Shown here: positions 7,250 to 12,501 of the stretch, piece by piece
Layout: each line of letters opens with the position of its first letter
Position numbering within the stretch: the first letter of the stretch is position 1
From: DASRFR01 sp035651455
Lineage (GTDB): Bacteria; Acidobacteriota; Terriglobia; Terriglobales; Acidobacteriaceae
Assembly: GCA_035651455.1 (NCBI GenBank)
Contig: DASRFR010000011.1
Location: 1 to 12,501, forward strand
Direction of reading: 5' to 3'
DNA length: 12,501 nt
Translations under genes and position numbers: made by a program
The notes under the pieces: generated by a model
The model's database searches: none
Told to the model about the DNA's origin: nothing
The model's input: the letters and a program-made list of their open reading frames with translations, nothing else

Positions 7250-8377
7250 TTACGGCTTCAGGACTTGCTGGTATAGGCGCACAAAATTCAGTCCCAGAAC
7301 CTTGGCTATGTCGTTAACGTCCCAGCCCCGGCGTTGCAAGCCTTCCGCGATGGTGCGATAGCGGTGCGGACCATTGACCTCTTCGATGTACGGAGGGAAC
7401 CGGCCTTTCAGCATCTTCCACTCGCGCTCGCCATAAAGGTTCTTGTGTCGTTCCCATTCCGCGTCCGGGGTTCGGCCGGCCCAACCGGCGAGAGAAAAGT
7501 CGGACCCGATACCGATGTAATCCGGCCCCACCAACTTGGCGACATGATCGAAGTGGTCTAGCAGATCGCTCAGGTTCGACTGCGGCTTGTCACTGACGAA
7601 CCAGTTAAAACAGGAGAGGCCTACCACCCCGCCTTTCTTGGCCAAAGCCCGAATCTGATCGTCCGTCTTGTTCCTCGGGTGGTTGCACAGCGCTTTGCAA
7701 TTCGTGTGGGAATAGACAATGGGCTTCGATGAGGCTTCCACCGCATCAAGCGTGCTCTGGTAGCCTGTGTGCCCCACATCCACGATCATGCCCAGTTCGT
7801 TCATGCGATGCACCACATCCAAACCGTACCAGCTCAATCCCGCTTGCGTGCGCTCGGTACAACCGTCGCCTACCCAGTTGCGCCAGTTGAATGTCAGTTG
7901 CATTTGCCGCAGGCCCAGATCGTAGAAGATGTCAAGCCTCTTCAGATCATGACCAATGCAAGCGCTGTTCTGGACGTTGGCCAGAATGCCCAGTTTCCCC
8001 TGCTTCTTTACCGCCAACACGTCTGCAAAATTGCGAATCCACATCATCCGCTCGGGATACCGCGCTATAGCGGACGCCGTCTTCGCCAGCTCCGACACGG
8101 TGGATTCGTACGCTTTCTCAGGCTCCACATCGCCAAGGGTCGGGCCCACAATGGTGACCCCCGACTGCTTCACAGCCCCGAAGCCCGCATCCGCCTGCTC
8201 GGGCTTGGGCGAAAAACCCGACAGGTCATCAATGATGATGCTTTGCGCAAAGACTTCCTCCAGGCTGGCAAACCTCGGCTTTTCCGGATTGAGCGTGAAA
8301 GCGCCGAGGCCGCCTGCTACCGCCTTGACTCCGCCGACCGCGATGCCTTTCAAGACTTCGCGACGCGTTAACTCCAT
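7250..8377 (-). CDS. Peptidase M19 (membrane/renal dipeptidase) homologue with altered metal site, Tat-type leader
   Basis: The product is 375 residues from ATG 8377, preceded by AAAGGAGGAAGAG. Residues 4-9 (TRREVL) plus a Gly/Ala-rich stretch form a probable Tat signal. The M19 fold is recognised by VDVGHTG (His203), IVYSHTN (His224), HPRN (Arg235), YIGIGSD (Asp293) and the closing LGLNFVRLYQQV. Typical M19 enzymes hydrolyse dipeptides, some with a C-terminal D-residue, using a two-zinc site of His-x-Asp, a bridging Glu and two His. Here the first motif reads IIIDDLSGF (residues 48-55), with no His-x-Asp, and the bridging Glu position appears to be Gln136 (ILANVQNS). The enzyme may bind one metal, have a different activity, or be a binding protein. 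Gene order places it between a regulator and a TonB-dependent receptor. Confidence 0.88.
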   Translation of the reverse strand: MELTRREVLKGIAVGGVKAVAGGLGAFTLNPEKPRFASLEEVFAQSIIIDDLSGFSPKPEQADAGFGAVKQSGVTIVGPTLGDVEPEKAYESTVSELAKTASAIARYPERMMWIRNFADVLAVKKQGKLGILANVQNSACIGHDLKRLDIFYDLGLRQMQLTFNWRNWVGDGCTERTQAGLSWYGLDVVHRMNELGMIVDVGHTGYQSTLDAVEASSKPIVYSHTNCKALCNHPRNKTDDQIRALAKKGGVVGLSCFNWFVSDKPQSNLSDLLDHFDHVAKLVGPDYIGIGSDFSLAGWAGRTPDAEWERHKNLYGEREWKMLKGRFPPYIEEVNGPHRYRTIAEGLQRRGWDVNDIAKVLGLNFVRLYQQVLKP

Positions 8378-8409
8378 GCCTCTTCCTCCTTTACCCGCGA
8401 TACATGGGT

Positions 8410-9081
8410 CTAAGCGTGTGTCTTGAGCGCGCGAGGGCGGGTTTTCCGGGGGTCCCCGTCGCTTTGAGCCGTTGGCTTCTGAGTTTTCCGACCTTGCTGG
8501 AGGTACTTGTAGATCGTAGGAGTTGCGATTCCGAGCACTTCGCTGATTCGCTTCACCGCTCCGCGCGCCAGAAAAACGCCCCGCGCATCTAGCGCGCGCA
8601 CTACCCCTGCCTTGTCGCCGTTGAGGAGATGTTCCCCATCGCGGCACGTGTCGCGGATAATTCCGTCTATGACCTGCTGAATGTTGGTCTGGTAATGCTC
8701 AGCGAAACTGCTGCTGCCGGGCGTTTCCGCTGCGTCCCCGCTCACGTCGATGTTGATGCAAAGAATGGCCTCGATCCGCCCGTGCGCATCGCGCAGATTG
8801 GCGGCATTGCACTTCAATGTCTTCCCATCCGGAGTCGTACTGCGGTACACGCCCAGGGTGTTGATTCTGCGGCCGCACTCGCGCAGCATATAGAAACCGA
8901 GGTCTGTCAGCGGTGCCCCGACACTACGCCCCGTGACCTGCCCATTGCGGATCATGATGATGGAGTGGTCCGGCCGGCTTACGTCGTGGAGTACAACCTC
9001 GGCCCGCGGCCCCAGCAAGTCGGCGATGCAGTCGACGGCCGGAGCCCACTTTTCTCGCAGTTCCTTGCCCTTGATCTTCAC
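8410..9081 (-). CDS. YheO/DauR-type PAS-HTH transcriptional regulator
   Basis: The 223-residue product starts at GTG 9081. Residues about 10-115 form a YheO-like PAS domain: WAPAVDCIADLLGPRAEVVLHD at its start, SIIMIRNGQVTGRSVGAPLTD in the middle, then KTLKCNAANLRDAHGRIEAILCINID. Residues about 143-197 carry the DauR-like HTH, including VVRALDARGVFLARGAVKR and ISEVLGIATPTIYKYLQQ. The C-terminus is a basic tail. Characterised DauR represses D-arginine catabolic genes in Pseudomonas, which fits loosely with a downstream dipeptidase homologue. It is the first gene of the apparent operon (32 nt to the M19 gene) and probably acts on its own promoter. No ATG lies upstream in frame and no clear ribosome-binding site is visible, so the start is the weakest part of the call. 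Confidence 0.88.
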   Translation of the reverse strand: MKIKGKELREKWAPAVDCIADLLGPRAEVVLHDVSRPDHSIIMIRNGQVTGRSVGAPLTDLGFYMLRECGRRINTLGVYRSTTPDGKTLKCNAANLRDAHGRIEAILCINIDVSGDAAETPGSSSFAEHYQTNIQQVIDGIIRDTCRDGEHLLNGDKAGVVRALDARGVFLARGAVKRISEVLGIATPTIYKYLQQGRKTQKPTAQSDGDPRKTRPRALKTHA

Positions 9082-9094
9082 CCTCGAGCACCAT

Positions 9095-9108
9095 AGATAA
9101 AATTATCT
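9095..9108. promoter_or_regulatory. Candidate operator AGATAA-AA-TTATCT
   Basis: Perfect 6-bp inverted repeat with a 2-nt spacer, placed at and just after the predicted transcription start of the regulator operon. The position suits a repressor site, most simply for the regulator encoded directly downstream. Confidence 0.45.
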
Positions 9109-9111
9109 GGA

Positions 9112-9131
9112 CGTGGATAATACTCTCCACG
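9112..9131. promoter_or_regulatory. Inverted repeat CGTGGA-N8-TCCACG over the -10 element
   Basis: Perfect 6-bp arms separated by 8 nt. The -10 hexamer TATTAT lies within the repeat, so a bound dimer would block RNA polymerase. This is an alternative or additional operator to the repeat at 9095-9108. Confidence 0.4.
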
Positions 9132-9144
9132 GAGCGGAAGTCAA
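9117..9144 (-). promoter_or_regulatory. Sigma-70-like promoter of the regulator-M19-receptor operon
   Basis: On the minus strand TTGACT (9144-9139) and TATTAT (9122-9117) are separated by 16 nt, each matching the consensus at 5 of 6 positions. Transcription would start near 9110, about 29 nt before the GTG at 9081. Confidence 0.65.
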
Positions 9145-9160
9145 GTAAAATCGGCAGCAC

Positions 9161-9690
9161 ACGCGATTGATCTTCCCGGGCCGGCCGCGTTGGCAGGAAG
9201 AACTGCCGGCCAAGGGCAAAGATGGGAATGAGCTGTAGTCGGCGGGTCGGACCCCAGTTCGACTACGCTGCTCCGGCGCCTTCGATCTGCTCGTCGTCGA
9301 CTTCAGCGCGACGCCATGTGCAGCCAATTGGTTAAGCACTTTGCCCGCGCCGCCTGTGGCCGACCAGCACGAAACGTGTGCTTTTGTGTGAGCCTCTTTT
9401 TGACTCGACTTTTGCAACCCATCTTGCTTTGGTGAGATTCCGGAGGGCATCAGCTGCTTCCGAAGTGCGTCAAGCCGCTCGAAGGGCGTGCGGTTTGCGA
9501 AGGGCATCCCACCACCGGCATTTTTTGGGGTGGCTGCGTAACCGTAGGTGTTACAACGTTAACGCGGTTTTGAGATATTCAGATATTCTCTAACCCCGCG
9601 AACCGGAAGCGCATTTCAGTGACCGGAACCCGCGGTAGGGAGCGATTCGACGGAGGACCACAACCTGGGCGGGGAAGTGCTCCTGCACTG
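9161..9690. other. Region without a supportable gene
   Basis: No frame on either strand shows a recognisable domain. The longest open frame, on the minus strand from ATG 9507 (MPFANRTPFERLDALRKQL...), has natural-looking composition for its first 20 residues only. It then runs through the upstream end of the region and into the operon promoter, so I do not call it. The stretch contains a short tandem repeat (9573-9588) and a palindrome CGTTAACG (9557-9564). It may be decayed sequence between the operon and the integrative element. Confidence 0.5.
9573..9588. repeat. Tandem repeat AGATATTC x2
   Basis: Two perfect adjacent copies (9573-9580, 9581-9588) in an AT-rich patch of otherwise GC-rich sequence. 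It could be a protein-binding site at the edge of the integrative element; nothing else supports a role. Confidence 0.4.
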
Positions 9691-9695
9691 CAGTC

Positions 9696-9728
9696 GCTTG
9701 CGTAGGCAACTTGTATGCTTACGCAAGC
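9696..9728. repeat. 9-bp inverted repeat GCTTGCGTA-N15-TACGCAAGC
   Basis: The perfect arms (9696-9704, 9720-9728) are 15 nt apart and lie 25 nt before the start of the gene at 9753. Centre-to-centre arm spacing of about 24 bp, near two helical turns, suits binding of a dimeric regulator or a recombination accessory factor. No terminator-like T-run follows. Confidence 0.55.
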
Positions 9729-9752
9729 ACCTAAATACATCAAGGACAAGAG

Positions 9753-10079
9753 GTGGGTAGACGGACAACGCCAGGATGCGAGGTTCACACCGACACGGAC
9801 TTGGTTCTGGTTTGCCCGATCTGTGTAAGAGACGCGTTTGAGCAGGAACGGCGCATGTACAGGCTGGTGAAAGCGCGGGCGGACGAGGGATTCCGGGCCA
9901 TTACAGACGAAGAAATAGTCCGCATCCTGGAACCGGTCGGGCGCGAGTTTACCCGCTACGCCTCGTATTTCGGCGCTCTCGGCGGCAAGCTACGGGCGAA
10001 GAAGCTCAGTCCCGAACGGCGGAAGCAGATTGCGAAGAAGGCCGCTGCTGCCCGCTGGGCTAGGCGGCCCAAGAAATAA
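9753..10079 (+). CDS. Small basic protein of the integrative element, function unknown
   Basis: The 108-residue product starts at GTG 9753, with AAGGA 6 nt upstream. An N-terminal Cys pattern (C at residue 9, then CPIC near 21-24) could bind zinc. A helical middle section (residues 30-75) is rich in charged residues. The C-terminus LSPERRKQIAKKAAAARWARR is a recurrent basic tail in small bacterial proteins, probably nucleic-acid binding. It is the first gene of the set leading to the recombinase and sits just after the 9696-9728 inverted repeat. I do not recognise a named family. Confidence 0.65.
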   Translation: MGRRTTPGCEVHTDTDLVLVCPICVRDAFEQERRMYRLVKARADEGFRAITDEEIVRILEPVGREFTRYASYFGALGGKLRAKKLSPERRKQIAKKAAAARWARRPKK

Positions 10080-10114
10080 CCTGTTCCCCTGGGCGTGAGA
10101 AGGAGGCACGCCAC

Positions 10115-10353
10115 ATGAAAGAGTTGGGCCATGCAGTACGACAGTAGAGAAGTTCCCGCCACACATCCGCATCCATTTTTACGACCCCAGGACTCAGATT
10201 GCATTCCACTGTCCGGAGTTCTGCCAGCCATACCTGGTTTACGACAAGGCGCAGTGGGACGCCGTGCGCCGGGCTGTGGGACTGCTGAGCAGACCCAGAC
10301 CACAGGCGAAGCGGGGCGCGAGAGTAGTCCGATTTCCGGGGAGGGCGGGATGA
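10115..10353 (+). pseudogene. Small Cys-containing protein gene with a frameshift
   Basis: A strong ribosome-binding site AAGGAGG (10100-10106) precedes ATG 10115, but that frame stops after MKELGHAVRQ at 10145. The natural-looking protein continues in another frame from 10150: KFPPHIRIHFYDPRTQIAFH, then CPEFCQPYLVYDKAQWDAVR, an Arg/Pro-rich section, and a stop at 10351-10353. That frame is open from 10099 but has no ATG, GTG or TTG, so one base has been gained or lost near 10140-10150. Its stop overlaps the start of the next gene as ATGA, a hallmark of a once-coupled gene. The CPEFC motif and preceding His might bind zinc. No family is recognised. A sequencing error is possible. Confidence 0.6.
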
Positions 10354-10718
10354 CTCCCGAAACCAAGGCGCAGCGGATTGTGCAAGCCAAGGCAATCGAG
10401 CTTGCCACGCGGTTTCTGGAGCAGGTCGTGGTGCCGGATATTTTCTTCGGCGGATGGGCGCTGCGGCCTGTGCGCGACCGCTGCAAGCGCAAGTCGAAAA
10501 AACCATCCCCTGCTCCCGAAGCCACGGGCGACATTCTTACGCCGGAGCAGTTGGCTGACAGGCTCCAGGTGGACATCAGCTGGGTGTACACGCAAACAGG
10601 ACGCCGCGCCCGTGTGCGAAACCCTGACCCGCTGCCTTATCGCAAGATGGGGCGGTATCTGCGCTTCTCCTGGCGCGAGGTGGAAGCGTGGTTGGAACGG
10701 CAGGGCAGCAGGCGCTGA
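10350..10718 (+). CDS. Excisionase-like helix-turn-helix protein
   Basis: I start this 122-residue protein at ATG 10350 (MTPETKAQRIVQAKAIELATRF), with GGGGAGG 5 nt upstream and ATGA overlap with the preceding frame; an in-frame ATG at 10131 would instead read through the other gene. Residues about 61-118 form a MerR-type/excisionase helix-turn-helix: LTPEQLADRLQVDISWVYTQ, then PDPLPYRKMGRYLRFSWREV and EAWLERQ, where the KMGRYLRF wing and W-x-EVEAWL helix are typical. The N-terminal 55 residues are a helix plus a basic linker. Such proteins bend DNA and set recombination direction (Xis), which fits the recombinase gene 40 nt downstream. It could also be a simple regulator of the element. Confidence 0.8.
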   Translation: MTPETKAQRIVQAKAIELATRFLEQVVVPDIFFGGWALRPVRDRCKRKSKKPSPAPEATGDILTPEQLADRLQVDISWVYTQTGRRARVRNPDPLPYRKMGRYLRFSWREVEAWLERQGSRR

Positions 10719-10758
10719 CGCTTGCGCGTACCGCAAAGACAAAGGAAAGGAGGTGTAG

Positions 10759-12086
10759 ATGATGAGGCACCAAACCGGATGCATCTGGCGCGACGCGAAA
10801 CGCCGCGCTTGGTTCGGACGGTGGTATCAGGACGTGGTGCAGCCGGACGGTACGGTGAAACGGAAACTCGTGGCCCGTAAGCTGGCTGACATCTCAGACC
10901 GCTACCGCACCAAGAGCGACGTGCGCCCGCTGCTGGACGACATCCTGAGACCACTGAACGAGGGCAAGGTAGATGCGCGATCCACGATGACGCTGGGGAG
11001 TTTCGTGCGGAAGCACTACCTGCCGGAGTACGTGAACAAGGAACTGCGGCCTTCCACGCGGAACGGCTACAAAAAGCTCTGGGAGGCACTGGAGACAATC
11101 AGAACCAACGGTGAGGCACTGGCCGAAATAGCCTTGCGCGATTTCACCCCGAAGCACCTGCACGAACTGTTGCTGAACTGCGGGATGAGAAGGGCTGGGG
11201 CCGCCGTTCGCTGTACCACGTAAAGGCGCTGTTGAGCGGCATCTTCGCCTATGCGGTGAGCCGGAACGTGGTTGCAGACAATCCGGCGCAGAAGGTGAAG
11301 ATGGTCAAGACTGCCCCACCCCGACAGACCAAACACGCCACGCTGATAGAGGTGTTGGATATCCTGGACGCCATCGCTGACGCGGCAAAGGCGGGCAGCA
11401 TCCCGTCAATCACGGCAAAGCGGGCGCGGGCCGCTATAGCTCTGATGTACTTTGGCGGGCTTCGTCCGGCTGAGGCGCGTGGTGCGAGATGGGAGGACTT
11501 GGAGCCGGTGTATAACCCCGACACTCAGCAGTTCGAATGGCGGTTCACACCGCGTCACGATGTCTGGCGTCGGCACATCACCGGCACCAAAACGCCGGAC
11601 AGTGTGAAACCGATTCCGGTGATCGAACCACTGCTGTCAATCCTGCGAGAACTGCGAGAGGCCGAAGGCAGTCCGCAGTCCGGCTGGATGCTGAAAGGGC
11701 TGGCGGGCAGGCCGTTGAACCTGGATTACTTGGCCCGCGAACACATTGTCCCGGCGCTGAAGGCGAAGGGTATTGCGTGGCCCACTTACTACGCGATGCG
11801 GCGTGGCGCTGGTACGGAGGTGACAGCCCGAACCAAAGACCCGCTGGCGGCTAAGGGACTGCTCAGGCATTCCAATGTCGCTACAACCCAGGCGCACTAC
11901 ATCAAAGACGTGCCTGAGAACACCCGCCTGGCGATGCAGTTGATCGAGCAGCGCACCCTGGCGCTGATGAAGAAACGGGCCGAACAAGCCGAATCTCTGA
12001 ACCATTCAGCAAATATTCAGCAGGCAGGGTTGTCGGCTGGCGTGGAGCCATCCCAAGAGTTCAGTCCAAATTCTTCTGTGGCATAG
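10759..12086 (+). pseudogene. Tyrosine recombinase (phage-type integrase) with a -1 frameshift
   Basis: The start at ATG 10759 or 10762 follows AAGGAGG. The first frame encodes an AP2-like arm and SAM-like core-binding domain (TLGSFVRKHYLPEYVNKELR, then PSTRNGYKKLWEALE) to LLLNCG at 11184. It then goes out of frame and stops at 11223. The -1 frame resumes exactly there: DEKGWGRRSLYHVKALLSGI followed by FAYAVSR. The catalytic domain shows GLRPAEARGARWEDL (Arg), TGTKTPDSVKPIPV (Lys), YYAMRRGAG (Tyr-x-x-Arg instead of the usual His-x-x-Arg), LLRHSNVATTQAHYI (His and Tyr nucleophile). Repaired length is about 442 residues. The lesion is one G missing from a G-run, so sequencing error or recent inactivation are both possible. 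Confidence 0.9.
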
Positions 12087-12089
12087 GGC

Positions 12090-12183
<94 letters not shown>

Positions 12184-12369
12184 GGCGTTGGTTTTCAATA
12201 GTTTATCACGTGCCCTTCAGTTCATCTGGTGCACAGTTGGTGCACAGCCCAGCGTGTCCAGGGTCGTTTCCAGTTTTTTCGTCCGCCCGAACACTTGGCG
12301 ATCAAGGGAGACGCCACCGACTGAGACCCTACTTAGTTTCCATTTCTGCACTTCACTGCGGAGGTGATG
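12184..12369. other. Non-coding stretch upstream of the tRNA
   Basis: This region is upstream of the tRNA and should hold its promoter, though no convincing -35/-10 pair is visible. On the minus strand a short frame ends TKKLETTLDTLGCAPTVHQMN at 12217, which could be the tail of another lost gene but has no clear homology. The 10-bp repeat described separately lies within it. Confidence 0.4.
12227..12247. repeat. Direct repeat TGGTGCACAG x2
   Basis: Two perfect 10-bp copies (12227-12236, 12238-12247) are separated by one T. Each contains the palindrome GTGCAC, and spacing of 11 bp puts both on the same helix face. It lies about 45 bp upstream of the tRNA start. No role is established. Confidence 0.45.
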
Positions 12370-12501
12370 TCACGCGGCTTGTGTAAAAACCTTGAGGGTG
12401 CGGTTTTTCCATTCCAGGTTGAAGCGCTGGAAGATGGAGTAGATGATTCGGTCCACGCTGTTTACGTTCACAAAGCACACCATGGGCCGGGTACGCCGCC
12501 T
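12370..12501 (-). CDS. C-terminal end of an unrecognised protein, possibly a transposase
   Basis: The minus-strand frame is open from the window edge to TGA at 12372-12370, giving 43 residues: RRRTRPMVCFVNVNSVDRII then YSIFQRFNLEWKNRTLKVFT and QAA. Composition and strand/helix pattern look like real coding sequence. I have a weak impression of similarity to the C-termini of some acidobacterial transposases but cannot name a family. It reads toward the tRNA gene on the same strand. The rest lies beyond the window. Confidence 0.5.
   Translation of the reverse strand, partial: RRRTRPMVCFVNVNSVDRIIYSIFQRFNLEWKNRTLKVFTQAA

Noticed and set aside
8378..8647. Longer M19 start at 8647
   Set aside because: It would overlap most of the HTH of the upstream regulator and has no signal peptide. 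The ATG at 8377 has a strong ribosome-binding site and begins a Tat-type leader.
9103..9507. Minus-strand open frame of 134 codons
   Set aside because: No recognisable domain, no ribosome-binding site seen, and its end overlaps the promoter of the regulator operon. Composition after the first 20 residues is not protein-like.
9499..9535. Hairpin-like CCACC...GGTGG with a T-run between the arms as a terminator
   Set aside because: The T-run is in the loop, not after the stem, on either strand, so it lacks terminator geometry.
10131..10349. N-terminal extension of the HTH protein
   Set aside because: The extension reads Pro/Gly-rich filler, while another frame over the same bases gives a convincing protein. 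ATG 10350 has its own ribosome-binding site.

Overview
The window is GC-rich and mostly minus-strand coding. The best taxonomic clue is a 1095-residue TonB-dependent receptor with an N-terminal carboxypeptidase-regulatory-like domain, the Oar-like type that is greatly expanded in Acidobacteriota. I infer an acidobacterial chromosome, without a marker gene to prove it.

Layout. Positions 1-830 hold mobile-element debris: a probable transposase tail and a decayed IS5-family transposase. Positions 883-2881 (minus strand) hold a compact two-gene unit: a candidate promoter, a structured leader RNA ending in a clear intrinsic terminator, a small uncharacterised protein, then a DUF6745 protein 2 nt downstream. 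Positions 2980-3379 are a gene graveyard with remnants of a type I restriction methyltransferase (HsdM) and an ArsR-type regulator. Positions 3447-9144 (minus strand) look like one four-gene operon, transcribed in this order: a YheO/DauR-type PAS-HTH regulator, a Tat-type peptidase M19 (membrane dipeptidase) homologue lacking some expected metal ligands, the TonB-dependent receptor, and a secreted NTF2-like protein. A good sigma-70-like promoter overlapped by inverted repeats precedes the regulator. Positions 9161-9690 contain no gene I can support. Positions 9696-12125 look like a small integrative element: a small basic protein, a frameshifted small gene, an excisionase-like HTH protein and a frameshifted tyrosine recombinase, abutting the 3' end of a tRNA-Ser(GCT) gene. 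The right edge carries the C-terminal end of an unrecognised protein.

How the genes may work together. In the four-gene operon the regulator may sense a ligand linked to amino acids or peptides, the receptor may import a large substrate across the outer membrane, and the M19-like and NTF2-like exported proteins may process or bind it; this is inference from family and order. The DUF6745 pair appears controlled by transcription attenuation in its leader, because an 8-bp closing helix competes in part with the terminator hairpin. This leader is the most interesting candidate for an undescribed regulatory element here.
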